Shown one piece after another: positions 40,960-49,112 of a DNA stretch of 64,000 nt. This DNA comes from Rhodospirillaceae bacterium (lineage in GTDB: Bacteria > Pseudomonadota > Alphaproteobacteria > Rhodospirillales > Rhodospirillaceae). The notes under the pieces were generated by a model, which saw only the letters and a list, made by a program, of their open reading frames with translations, ran no database searches and had not been told where the DNA came from. Each line of letters opens with the position of its first letter. The first letter of the stretch is position 1. The stretch lies in assembly GCA_018666155.1 (NCBI GenBank), contig JABJAH010000018.1, forward strand, positions 50,463-114,462. Reading direction: 5' to 3'. Made by a program: the position numbers and the translations under genes.

Positions 40960-41334
40960 ATGCAGATTCCAATCCAGATCGCTTTTCACGGGATTGATAA
41001 ATCCGATGCAGTGGAAAACAAGATTAGAGAAAGAGTAGACAAGCTTGAGAACTACTCGGACCGAATAACCAGCTGCCGGGTTGTTGTTGAATCTCATCAT
41101 AAAAGCCATTCTAACATGAACACCAACGCCGCGCCTTTCCATGTCGCGATTCATCTTTCCGTGCCTGGAGAAGACCTTGTTGTGCGACGGGACCCGAAAG
41201 AGACTAGGGCCCATGAAGACATTCAAATCGCTTTGCGTGACTCTTTTGATACGATGGAGCGCAGGCTAAAAGACTATAATCAGAAAATTAAGCGCATAGA
41301 TCGACGGCCAGAGCCGCAGCTCGTCGAAGAATAA
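40960..41334 (+). CDS. HPF/RaiA-family ribosome-associated protein
   Basis: Short ribosome-hibernation-type factor of 124 residues that would bind the decoding region of the 30S subunit under stress. The start is ATG 40960, preceded by CGGAGG. PIQIAFHGIDKSDAVENKIRERVDKLENYSDRITSCRVVVE is the sigma-54-modulation/S30EA fold, and DLVVRRDPKETRAHEDIQIALRDSFDTMERRL follows. It lacks the C-terminal dimerisation domain of long HPF. It is divergent from htpG, another stress gene, which suggests shared stress control. Confidence 0.87.
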   Translation: MQIPIQIAFHGIDKSDAVENKIRERVDKLENYSDRITSCRVVVESHHKSHSNMNTNAAPFHVAIHLSVPGEDLVVRRDPKETRAHEDIQIALRDSFDTMERRLKDYNQKIKRIDRRPEPQLVEE

Positions 41335-41401
41335 TCACCCGCAGCCGTAAACCCGGCTGTATTGAGTCAGCACCCCGTCCCCAACGCTTGGGCCCTTCGC
41401 C

Positions 41402-43963
41402 TTGACCTTTCGGCACGATCAATCAGACCACGACGTCACAGTCGTTCTAGGGCCGACCAATACGGGTAAGACGTACTTGGCGATGGACCGCATGCTTGGT
41501 CATGCATCCGGGACGATGGGGTTCCCATTGCGACTGCTGGCGCGCGAGAACTACGACCGGGCTGTGGCGATAAAGGGCGTTGGTGCTGTTGCGCTAGTGA
41601 CGGGCGAAGAAAAAATCATCCCGCCGCGGGCGGCCTATTTTATTTGCACGGTCGAAAGCATGCCGATTGACCGTGATGTTGCGTTCTTGGCTGTTGATGA
41701 AATTCAATTGGCTGCGGATCGAGAGCGGGGTCATGTTTTTACGGACCGTTTGCTAAATAGCCGCGGACGAGTCGAGACGATGTTTCTCGGGTCGGAGACA
41801 GTCCGACCGTTGATCCGTCGGTTGGTGCCTAACGCGAAGTTCGTTACCAGACCACGCTTCTCAAAGTTGACATATAGCGGGCCAAAGAAATTAACGCGGC
41901 TTCCCCGCCGGTCAGCCGTTGTGGCTTTCTCCGTTTCCGAAGTTTATGGCATTGCGGACCTCATCCGCCGACAGCGCGGCGGGGCTGCGGTCGTTATGGG
42001 TGCGCTCAGTCCCCGTGCGCGCAACGCACAGGTTGCGCTCTATCAATCCGGCGAAGTTGATTACCTTGTGGCGACCGATGCCATTGGCATGGGCCTCAAC
42101 ATGGATGTGGACCACGTCGCCTTCGCCTCCTTGTCGAAATTTGACGGCCGCGCACCACGCGCGCTGACGGCACCTGAGTTGGCCCAGATCGCGGGGCGTG
42201 CAGGCCGCCATATGAATGACGGCACGTTTGGTGTCACAGCCGAGGCATCGGCGCTCGATCCAGAAGTGGTGGCGCGCATTGAGAGCCACGAATTCCAATC
42301 CGCAAAAACTCTGTACTGGCGTAACTCAGATCTTCAGTACGCAACCGTTCAGTCCCTGGTTGCTGGCCTTCAAAAACCGCCGCCTGGTCCGGGCCTGATG
42401 CGCCCGTCGACCCCCGATGATCAAGTTATATTGGAGATTTTAGCCAACGAACCCGATGTTCAGGAGCGGGCCAAAGGGTCTCATCGGGTCAGGTTGCTGT
42501 GGGATGTCACGCAGGTTCCCGATTTTAGGAAACTGAAACCAGACAACCACGCGCGTCTGCTGAGCCAGGTCTATATGCACCTTAGCGACGTCAACGAACG
42601 CATACCCGAAGATTGGGTCGCAGAGCATGTTAGCCGCATTGATCGCGCTGACGGTGACATACACGCGTTAATGGACCGCATTGCTGCCATTCGCACATGG
42701 ACCTATCTCGCAAATCGTCCGAGATGGGTGGAGAATGCCGGTTATTGGCAGGACCAGACGCGCGTTGTAGAAGATCGCTTGTCAGACTCGTTACATGACA
42801 AACTGACAGAACAGTTTATTGATCGGCGCATCGCGCATTTGGTGAAGAAACTTAAAGGGACAGATCGCATGGTTGCTGCCGTTGATGAGGCTGGTCGCGT
42901 CGAGGTCGATGGCCATTTCATCGGGAAATTGAACGGGCTTTTATTTGAGCCTGATAAGACAGGCTTAAAGGCCGCAGACCGTACCATCGAGAATGCAGCC
43001 GATTCCGCGTTGGTGCCCGAGCTTGAGCGCCGGGCGCGCTTACAGATTGATGCCAAAGATGATGCGTTCTCACTCGACGATAGCGCTTGCGTCGTTTGGC
43101 AGGGCGCTGTCGTGGCGACTCTAACAGCAGGTCCGCGCCCCCTCTCTCCGAAGGTGCTTCTTAAGGCTGATGACCGGCTAGACCGTGCCCTGTGTGATCA
43201 ACTGGCTGTTCGCCACCAGGCTTGGGTTGACGCTCACATCAAAAAATTGCTCGGGCCTCTGATACAGGCTGAAGCTGCGCCACTCAAAGGGGCAGCCCGC
43301 GGCCTTGCGTTCCAAGTTTCTGAAGCCTTGGGGACCGTGGATCGCAAAGAGGCAGAGGCACAAGTTCGCGTTCTCACCGACGAGGATCGAAAGACGCTAG
43401 CGGGTTACCGCATTCGTTTTGGTCTGAATTTTATCTATGTCCCCGACGTTCTTAAAGCTGACCCGGTTCGCCTACGCGCTCTGCTTTGGACGGTCAGCAC
43501 GGCTCCCGACAGCGTGCCAACTCTGCCACCGGCTGGCCGAGTCTCCTTCCCGACGGAGGAGGGTGCCCCTGCAGCCTATTATCGCGCATCAGGATTTCAC
43601 ACGGTCAAAGGCATGGCCTATCGGGTTGATATGATCGAGCGCTTCTCTGCAGAAGTCCGACGCTTGCTTCGCGAGGGCATCAAAATACTGCCGCCGGCGA
43701 ATCTATCACCTCTCGGTATTGGTGCCGAAAACGCTGTCACGCTTCTTGTCGCGCTTGGGTATGTGTCTAGCGTGACCGAAGAGGGCATCGCTATTGCTAT
43801 TAAGCGCAAACCAAAACGGCATAAGGCGCCTAAAGCAAAGCCTAAGTCATCGAACAAAGCGGCCGATATCGAGAAGAAAAAACCGAGACCAAGAAAACCA
43901 GCTGAGAAGCCCATTGATCCAGATTCTCCTTTCGCGGTGTTAAAGGACTTAGTCAAAAGTTGA
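41402..43963 (+). CDS. SUV3-like superfamily 2 RNA helicase
   Basis: An 853-residue helicase of the alphaproteobacterial type related to mitochondrial SUV3. The start is TTG 41402, because the Walker A (LGPTNTGKTYLAM, 17-24) would be lost with the next ATG; no ribosome site is evident. Motif II is AVDEIQLAADRERGHVF, then FLGSETVRPLIRRL, VVAFSVSEVY, VATDAIGMGLNMDVDHVAF and the motif VI QIAGRAGRH. The C-terminal end is a Lys/Pro-rich tail (PKRHKAPKAKPKSSNKAADIEKKKPRPRK), likely for RNA binding. It probably acts in RNA turnover. Overlaps the S4-domain gene by 4 bp. Confidence 0.9.
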   Translation: MTFRHDQSDHDVTVVLGPTNTGKTYLAMDRMLGHASGTMGFPLRLLARENYDRAVAIKGVGAVALVTGEEKIIPPRAAYFICTVESMPIDRDVAFLAVDEIQLAADRERGHVFTDRLLNSRGRVETMFLGSETVRPLIRRLVPNAKFVTRPRFSKLTYSGPKKLTRLPRRSAVVAFSVSEVYGIADLIRRQRGGAAVVMGALSPRARNAQVALYQSGEVDYLVATDAIGMGLNMDVDHVAFASLSKFDGRAPRALTAPELAQIAGRAGRHMNDGTFGVTAEASALDPEVVARIESHEFQSAKTLYWRNSDLQYATVQSLVAGLQKPPPGPGLMRPSTPDDQVILEILANEPDVQERAKGSHRVRLLWDVTQVPDFRKLKPDNHARLLSQVYMHLSDVNERIPEDWVAEHVSRIDRADGDIHALMDRIAAIRTWTYLANRPRWVENAGYWQDQTRVVEDRLSDSLHDKLTEQFIDRRIAHLVKKLKGTDRMVAAVDEAGRVEVDGHFIGKLNGLLFEPDKTGLKAADRTIENAADSALVPELERRARLQIDAKDDAFSLDDSACVVWQGAVVATLTAGPRPLSPKVLLKADDRLDRALCDQLAVRHQAWVDAHIKKLLGPLIQAEAAPLKGAARGLAFQVSEALGTVDRKEAEAQVRVLTDEDRKTLAGYRIRFGLNFIYVPDVLKADPVRLRALLWTVSTAPDSVPTLPPAGRVSFPTEEGAPAAYYRASGFHTVKGMAYRVDMIERFSAEVRRLLREGIKILPPANLSPLGIGAENAVTLLVALGYVSSVTEEGIAIAIKRKPKRHKAPKAKPKSSNKAADIEKKKPRPRKPAEKPIDPDSPFAVLKDLVKS

Positions 43964-44343
43964 GTGACGGATTGAGGATCGATAAATGGCTTTGGTTTGC
44001 ACGCTTCTGCAAGACTCGGTCGTTGGCTCAAAATCTGTGCACCGATGGTCGAGTGACGGTCAACGAAGAAAAAATTGGGAAACCTAATCGTCTCATTCGG
44101 GCTGGCGACAAGGTCGTCATAACGATCGGCCCTATCCGTCGCACCGTATCTGTGAGCGCGCTCGGTGTTCGTCGCGGACCAGCGCCCGAGGCCGTACTTT
44201 TGTATGAGGAGCTTAATCCGCCCGAGCGTCTGGACGGTGCCAAGAAGATGGCGCCGTTGTATCGAACACCGGGAAGTGGCCGGCCGACGAAACGGGACCG
44301 GCGAGCTTTGGAGAAATTTTTTCTCCGCAACGAATCTGAGTGA
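43960..44343 (+). CDS. S4-domain RNA-binding protein (Hsp15/HslR-like)
   Basis: A 127-residue protein with an S4 RNA-binding domain at the N-terminus: RIDKWLWFARFCKTRSLAQNLCTDGRVTVNEEKIGKPNRLIRAGDKVVI. E. coli Hsp15 rescues stalled 50S subunits carrying nascent chains, a plausible role here. The tail is basic (GRPTKRDRRALEKFFLR). The start overlaps the helicase stop by four bases, so the two are translationally coupled, a pairing seen in alphaproteobacteria. Confidence 0.88.
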   Translation: MSDGLRIDKWLWFARFCKTRSLAQNLCTDGRVTVNEEKIGKPNRLIRAGDKVVITIGPIRRTVSVSALGVRRGPAPEAVLLYEELNPPERLDGAKKMAPLYRTPGSGRPTKRDRRALEKFFLRNESE

Positions 44344-44401
44344 TTGACGCTTTTGACCTCAAGGTCCTTGATCCCCAACCAACTAACCGGTACCTGACAC
44401 T

Positions 44402-44881
44402 ATGCTTGATGTTTTGAAATCATTTATTGGCGAGCCTCGCAAGATCAGCGACACGTCATCGAAGGAGCCGACAGTCCAGTCAGCAGCTGCGGCACTGCTT
44501 GTCGAGGCGGCTATGGCCGATGGAACCTTCGACGATCAAGAGCGGGCCCAGGTCAAAGATGTGTTGGTGCATCTGTTCTCTCTTCCAGAAGAGAGTCTTG
44601 ATGGCATCATCGCGGATGCTGAGGAAACGGTCGCGCAATCTAACCAATTGTACGGCTTTGCTAGAACGGTCAAAGATAGCTTGGACTACGACGGTCGTGT
44701 TGAGCTGATGCAAATGCTGTGGGAAGTGGTTTATGCTGACGGCCAACTTGACGACTTCGAGGCAAATCTAGTACGCCGAGTCAGCGGTTTATTGTATGTT
44801 ACCGATCAAGATAGTGGCCGAGCCCGAAAAGCTGCATTGGAGCAACTCGGGCTCGAGCTGGAAAACCCCACCCAAGGATGA
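44402..44881 (+). CDS. TerB-like protein
   Basis: A 159-residue helical protein of the TerB/DUF533 superfamily. The acidic metal-binding-like repeat is AAALLVEAAMADGTFDDQERAQVKDVL and, symmetrically, LMQMLWEVVYADGQLDDFEANLVRRVSGLL; each has the motif ADGxxDxxE typical of TerB. There is no signal peptide, so it is cytoplasmic. It is not by itself evidence for tellurite resistance since no other ter genes are here. Located between the S4 gene and fdxA on the same strand. Confidence 0.8.
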   Translation: MLDVLKSFIGEPRKISDTSSKEPTVQSAAAALLVEAAMADGTFDDQERAQVKDVLVHLFSLPEESLDGIIADAEETVAQSNQLYGFARTVKDSLDYDGRVELMQMLWEVVYADGQLDDFEANLVRRVSGLLYVTDQDSGRARKAALEQLGLELENPTQG

Positions 44882-44914
44882 GATCCAGATGGGTTATGTG
44901 GAGAGAGATGCGTA

Positions 44915-45250
44915 ATGACCTACGTCGTCACCGAGAACTGTATTAAGTGCAAATTTATGGACTGTGTAGAGGTCTGTCCCGTGGACTGCTTCTACGAAGG
45001 TGAAAACATGCTCGTCATCCATCCGGATGAATGCATCGATTGTGGCGTCTGCGAGCCTGAATGCCCGGCTGAAGCCATTCTTCCCGATTCGGAGGATTCA
45101 ACACAAGATTGGATTGTGATGAATGCAGAATACGCGGATAAGTGGCCAAACATCACCGCTAAGGGTGAAGCACCCGCGGATGGTGAGGAATGGAACGGTA
45201 AGCCCGGAAAGAAAGAGCAACTCAGCACAAATCCAGGCAACACCGGCTGA
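44915..45250 (+). CDS. fdxA: 7Fe-8S ferredoxin FdxA
   Basis: Soluble electron carrier of 111 residues with one [3Fe-4S] and one [4Fe-4S] cluster. The cysteine pattern matches Azotobacter ferredoxin I with an offset of one: Cys9, Cys17 and Cys50 would bind the 3Fe cluster; Cys21, Cys40, Cys43 and Cys46 the 4Fe cluster; Cys12 and Cys25 are the extra cysteines. The C-terminal extension ([17 protein letters not shown]) is typical for FdxA. Followed by a terminator-like hairpin and then the carD leader. Confidence 0.96.
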   Translation: MTYVVTENCIKCKFMDCVEVCPVDCFYEGENMLVIHPDECIDCGVCEPECPAEAILPDSEDSTQDWIVMNAEYADKWPNITAKGEAPADGEEWNGKPGKKEQLSTNPGNTG

Positions 45251-45591
45251 TTTAACCCCCACTTGAGGGGCTAGTAGGCGCTAAAACGGCGCCTACTTTA
45301 GGCTGTCTTTTGCACCGCAAATTTGGTATAAGTACTTAATCCGCTTAAAGAACTGGCGGATTATTTTTTCGGCATACCCGTTCTTTTGTGCGCTGCAGCA
45401 AATCACAGAATACTAAGGCGCATACGATAGGCACCCATGATGTTTTAGGGCGCCATGGTGAGAAGAGCAGGGGCTGGCGAAGAGGGAACTGGAACCTCAA
45501 GGGCCATCTGGCCCTTTATTCGTGAGTGCAGCTGGGGGGTTGCCAAGGTTCCGGTCTATCTGGGCTTAAACTGGAATAAGAGAGCCAAATA
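45251..45591 (+). promoter_or_regulatory. fdxA-carD intergenic region with several hairpins
   Basis: 341 bases with no gene. It contains the hairpin after fdxA (45273-45297), a dyad AAAGAAC (45347-45353) / GTTCTTT (45380-45386), and a perfect 7-bp hairpin AAGGGCC-ATCT-GGCCCTT (45499-45516) about 75 bases before carD. TATAAG at 45327-45332 could be a -10 box. The unusual amount of structure suggests a long structured carD leader or a small RNA. Confidence 0.4.
45273..45304 (+). terminator. Hairpin after fdxA
   Basis: Perfect 9-bp stem AGTAGGCGC (45273-45281) / GCGCCTACT (45289-45297) with a 7-base loop, 22 bases after the fdxA stop, followed by TTTAGG. The T-tract is short, so termination may be partial. 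Confidence 0.6.
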
Positions 45592-46146
45592 ATGCCGAAA
45601 AAGACCAGTACAGAAACAAAAGAAACAAAAAAACCCCGTGAAAAGGACGTACGCAAAGGGATGGTATTTTCAACTGGAGATTTTGTCGTTTACCCCGCTC
45701 ATGGTGTTGGGAAAGTCACCGACATTGAAAAGCAGGTGATCGGCGGACAAGAGATTGAATTGTTTGTGGTGAGTTTCGAACGGGACCGCATGACACTGCG
45801 CGTGCCTGTCGACAAGGTTGAGAATTCAGGCCTACGTAAACTCTCCACCCGCAAGGTCATGGATCAGGCACTGACAACCCTTAAGGGTCGCGCCCGCGTC
45901 AAACGGGCGATGTGGAGCCGCCGGGCACAGGAATACGAAGCCAAAATTAATTCTGGCGATCCCGTATCCATTGCCGAGGTCGTTCGCGATCTACATCGAG
46001 GCGATAGCCAACCGGAACAGTCCTACTCTGAACGCCAAATTTATGAGCAAGCGCTGGAACGCCTCGCCCATGAGATCGCGGCGGTCGAAAAAATTAAGCC
46101 AGAGACGGCAACGGCTAAACTAGAGAAGCTTCTAAGCGCTGCGTAA
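45592..46146 (+). CDS. CarD-family transcriptional regulator
   Basis: RNA-polymerase-binding regulator of 184 residues. The N-terminal RNAP-interaction domain reads FSTGDFVVYPAHGVGKVTDIEKQVIGGQEIELFVVSFERDRMTLRVPVDKVENSGLRKL, and the C-terminal helical domain (RAMWSRRAQEYEAKINSGDPVSIAEVVRDLH) contacts promoter DNA at the upstream bubble edge. A basic, low-complexity tail (about 1-22) precedes the domain. In alphaproteobacteria CarD homologues control growth and rRNA transcription. AAGAGAG is a fair ribosome site. Single gene with its own terminator. Confidence 0.95.
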   Translation: MPKKTSTETKETKKPREKDVRKGMVFSTGDFVVYPAHGVGKVTDIEKQVIGGQEIELFVVSFERDRMTLRVPVDKVENSGLRKLSTRKVMDQALTTLKGRARVKRAMWSRRAQEYEAKINSGDPVSIAEVVRDLHRGDSQPEQSYSERQIYEQALERLAHEIAAVEKIKPETATAKLEKLLSAA

Positions 46147-46170
46147 GACGCCGTCTTAACCTAAGAATTA

Positions 46171-46204
46171 AACGCCCTGGACTTTGTCTGGGGCGTTTTC
46201 TTTT
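46171..46204 (+). terminator. Intrinsic terminator of carD
   Basis: Stem AACGCCC (46171-46177) / GGGCGTT (46191-46197) extended inward by TGGAC / GTCTG (with two wobble pairs) over a TTT loop, then TTCTTTT. 24 bases after the carD stop and 12 before the stop of the convergent protease gene. Confidence 0.88.
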
Positions 46205-46216
46205 GTGGGTCAGAGA

Positions 46217-47716
46217 TCAAGACGCAACCACTTTGATCGACCGGCCGACCGGAACCGGCTGTCCCGGCGACAGATCATTGAGCATGCGAAACCAATCATC
46301 GTTCAGAGCGCCGTAGGGCATCGTCTGAGCCAAGGTCGATATCGTATCCGTCCCCGCAGCTTGCACGGTGATAAGGCGCAATGGTTTTAGTTCCGCAGCT
46401 TCAGCATCGGTCAACTGGCGGAAACTATTTATGGTGCTGCGGACGCCATCCCCGTAAGTCGATGCGTTGCGCGCGGGTGACAAGAACATCAGGCGAAACA
46501 GTTGGGTGCCCTCCCACTGATAGGCAACGACCCGGAGGTCAGCTACGCCTTGCTGGGTGTTGAGGCGTGTCCGCCCGGTTGCCGCTGAGAGTCCGTTGAC
46601 GTTGATGGCTTGTACGTCAGACAGGTTTACGCCTTGCGTCCATTCATTTTGAACGTACTCCGCTAACGTTCGGCTACGTTGTGCCTTCGCCGCGTCGAAG
46701 GTGATCACCGCGCCGTTGCGATCTTCTGCGGTCACTTGGCTCGTGCCGTTACGCAATACAAAGCCTGGCGGAACCTGAAAGCCGAGTTTCAGCCCGGCGT
46801 GAAGAAAATCTCTCCCCCGGACATACCCTTGATCCGGATCATCAGAGAATACCATTCCATTAATTGCGCTCAGATAGGTGTCGCGTTCGAGCCGGGCAGT
46901 GGTTTCGCTTGGGGCAGACTCAGCGGCCGCTTGAGCTTGGCGAACACGATCAATAGTGCGGGGGTGGGACGCCATCATGTTTCGTTGATCGACAACCCCT
47001 GGCGCCAGCCCCTGCAAACGGGCCTCAAGTTGGCTGTGCTCTCGCAGAGATGAAAGAAATGTTGCCATTGCTTCGGGGTCGTAGGATGCACTGCTCAGGT
47101 ATCTCACCGCCAGCGTATCGGATTGTAATTCCTGGCTTCTTGAAAACCCTTGGAGGTAACCAGAGGCGACGGTCTGACCAAGTTGCATGAGTTGGGCATT
47201 CTGGGTCGCGACCCCCAAAACAGCTAAGCCTAGGTTCGCGAGCAGCCCACGGGTTTGCCGTTGCGCCGTATGACGCGCCGTCACGTGTCCGATTTCGTGG
47301 GCTAATACACCTGCGACTTCGGCTTCATTGCTGGCGACGGCCAAAAGCCCGCGGGTTATCGCAATCTTTCCGCCGGGCAGAGCTAGGGCGTTGACGATCG
47401 GTGTGTTGAGGACCGTAAACTCCCAGGGCAATTCTGGTAGTTCTGACCGGCTCGCAAGGTCGCGGCCAATGCGGGCGATGTAGCTCTGCAGGGGGATGCT
47501 GTCATAGGCGCCACCAAAGGCTCGAATAAGATTGGGGTATTCTGCTTGCCCCATTTTAACGTCATCTTTGAGAGAATAGAATCCAGTGACACTGTCTTGT
47601 CCGGTCGCGGGATTGGTGCTGCACCCGCCGAGGCAGCTCAGACCCGCCAGCGCTGTCCCACCAGTCAACAGTGCGCGACGGCTCAACGCCTTGTCAGATT
47701 CCATTACGTCACTCAT
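46217..47716 (-). CDS. M48-family metalloprotease with Tat-type lipoprotein signal
   Basis: Envelope zinc protease of 499 residues, related to BepA/LoiP. The N-terminus has a twin-arginine pattern (SRRALLTGGTALAGL, Arg13-Arg14) running into a lipobox (SCLGGC, Cys32), so it may be a Tat-exported lipoprotein. The peptidase motif is VLAHEIGHVTARH (His140, Glu141, His144), with a third ligand Glu in QELQSDTLAVRYL. A C-terminal domain (about 275-499) includes a LysM-like end (ITVQAAGTDTISTLAQTM, LNDLSPGQPVPVGRSIKVV). Likely quality control of outer-membrane proteins. Divergent from the nuclease-fold gene, with 51 bp between starts. Confidence 0.9.
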   Translation of the reverse strand: MSDVMESDKALSRRALLTGGTALAGLSCLGGCSTNPATGQDSVTGFYSLKDDVKMGQAEYPNLIRAFGGAYDSIPLQSYIARIGRDLASRSELPELPWEFTVLNTPIVNALALPGGKIAITRGLLAVASNEAEVAGVLAHEIGHVTARHTAQRQTRGLLANLGLAVLGVATQNAQLMQLGQTVASGYLQGFSRSQELQSDTLAVRYLSSASYDPEAMATFLSSLREHSQLEARLQGLAPGVVDQRNMMASHPRTIDRVRQAQAAAESAPSETTARLERDTYLSAINGMVFSDDPDQGYVRGRDFLHAGLKLGFQVPPGFVLRNGTSQVTAEDRNGAVITFDAAKAQRSRTLAEYVQNEWTQGVNLSDVQAINVNGLSAATGRTRLNTQQGVADLRVVAYQWEGTQLFRLMFLSPARNASTYGDGVRSTINSFRQLTDAEAAELKPLRLITVQAAGTDTISTLAQTMPYGALNDDWFRMLNDLSPGQPVPVGRSIKVVAS

Positions 47717-47767
47717 CTGCGATATCCCTTAGTCCTGAATTTCACCAATCGTAGTATAACGTTCCAT

Positions 47768-48574
47768 ATGGTCCGTGTGTTCCTCGTCCTCGTCACATCT
47801 GTTTTCGTTTCCGCTGCCTATGGTGCAGATGTGGTGTCTATTCAGTTGGCATCCCCGCTGGAATTGAAGGCTGCTGCTCAGAATTCAGTAGTAAGCGTTA
47901 TCGACGGAGATACGCTTGTTCTCGAGGACGGCCAGGAAGTTCGATTGACAGGTATTCAAGCGCCCAAGTTGCCTTTGGGACGGCGCAACTTTCCGACCTG
48001 GCCGCTCGCGTCCGATGCGGATGTGGCGCTTGAAGGTTTGGCAGTGGGGCAGGTTGTTGGGCTGTATATCGATGGCAACGGTCAGGACCGGCATCGGCGG
48101 ATTCTAGCTCATGTCGTAAACGAAAACGGCGTCTGGCTTCAGCTCAGGATGATTGAATTGGGCATGGCGCGTGTCTACACGTTTTCAGATAATCGCCGAC
48201 TCGCAGCCGCATTGCTCGTCGCAGAACGAGCCGCCCGCAAAACTCGCAAGGGGATTTGGTCACTTGATTACTACGCGGTTCGCTCAGCAGACCCATCAAC
48301 CTTGGCTCGAGACTTCGGCACGTTCCAATTGATCGAAGGCACAGTCTCTGACGTCGCTAAGGTGCGTAGCCGCATTTACCTTAATTTCGGCGACGATTAC
48401 CGGACTGATTTTACTATCTCGATTGACAGAGCAGCCTGGCCCCTGTTCGAAGAGGTCGGTCTGGATCCGTTATCTCTGGCGCATCGGTCGGTGAGGGTCA
48501 GGGGTTGGGTAAAGGACTTTAATGGTCCGCTCGTCGACGTCACCCATCCGGAACAGATCGAGATTCTGCCCTAA
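47768..48574 (+). CDS. Exported SNase-fold protein with altered active site
   Basis: A 268-residue protein with a staphylococcal-nuclease domain. The start is ATG 47768 (an upstream in-frame stretch lies inside the protease gene). Residues 1-20 form a signal peptide (VFLVLVTSVFVSAAYGA). VIDGDTLVLEDGQEVRLTGIQAPK (45-67) is the nuclease core, then DRHRRILAHV. The metal ligand and base of the family (Asp and Glu in DTPE) are replaced by Gln64 and Lys67 (QAPK), while Asp46, Asp48, Arg59 and an Arg in HRRIL remain. A second region (about 175-268) forms an OB-like end. Probably not a standard nuclease. Confidence 0.85.
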   Translation: MVRVFLVLVTSVFVSAAYGADVVSIQLASPLELKAAAQNSVVSVIDGDTLVLEDGQEVRLTGIQAPKLPLGRRNFPTWPLASDADVALEGLAVGQVVGLYIDGNGQDRHRRILAHVVNENGVWLQLRMIELGMARVYTFSDNRRLAAALLVAERAARKTRKGIWSLDYYAVRSADPSTLARDFGTFQLIEGTVSDVAKVRSRIYLNFGDDYRTDFTISIDRAAWPLFEEVGLDPLSLAHRSVRVRGWVKDFNGPLVDVTHPEQIEILP

Positions 48575-48587
48575 CCGTCGCGCCTGT

Positions 48588-49040
48588 TCAGGCGGTTCGG
48601 TGTTCATCAATCAAGACATATTGATAGAGATCACCGCCCCGATACCAAAGCCATGTTCGCCCCCGTTTGGCGCCGCCATCGAACATTTGTACTGTTTCGA
48701 AACACTGAATATCAGGCATCGCGGCAAAGCCGAACCTCAGATGAAAAGACGTTTCATCGATCTCCCACAATCGACCCGCTATACGACCGTTATCCCAGAC
48801 CATCTGATTGGCGTCTTCGTCGTAGCCGGCTTCGAAAACCAGATCCTCAGTGCGCCCATCTGACCACGTGTAAAAACTCTCCTGACGGTACGAAAGGTCC
48901 GGGTCATCAAAAATACTAAGGACGATTCGAAAATCGTATCGGTCATTGATCCAGCCTGCGGGAGAAATAAAGGAATAGGTGCCCTGCCATTCCCCTTCAT
49001 TCGATGCGATGAGAGGCATGTCTTCGCGCAACGTCGTCAT
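48588..49040 (-). CDS. Lipocalin-like hypothetical protein (DUF3598-like)
   Basis: A 150-residue cytoplasmic beta-rich protein without signal peptide. The start is ATG 49038-49040 with GGAGAT eight bases upstream. The motifs NEGEWQGTYSFISPAGWINDRYD, RQESFYTWSDGRTEDLVFEAGYDEDANQMVWDNGRIAGRLWE and RGRTWLWYRGGDLYQYVLIDEHR read like a ten-strand barrel of the DUF3598 group, a lipocalin-type fold related in shape to bilin lyases. I rate the family by pattern only. It is in the same neighbourhood as the CpcT/CpeT-type protein at 50.9-52.0 kb. Function unknown. Confidence 0.55.
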   Translation of the reverse strand: MTTLREDMPLIASNEGEWQGTYSFISPAGWINDRYDFRIVLSIFDDPDLSYRQESFYTWSDGRTEDLVFEAGYDEDANQMVWDNGRIAGRLWEIDETSFHLRFGFAAMPDIQCFETVQMFDGGAKRGRTWLWYRGGDLYQYVLIDEHRTA

Positions 49041-49112
49041 AACAATAGATCTCCAAATTCAATTGGCCCTATCCTAGACCCCCATCCTGGGTCACGGTAA
49101 GACTTAGCCACC

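Noticed and set aside
44402..44881. Tellurite resistance system
   Set aside because: Only a TerB-like domain is present; no other ter genes in the window.
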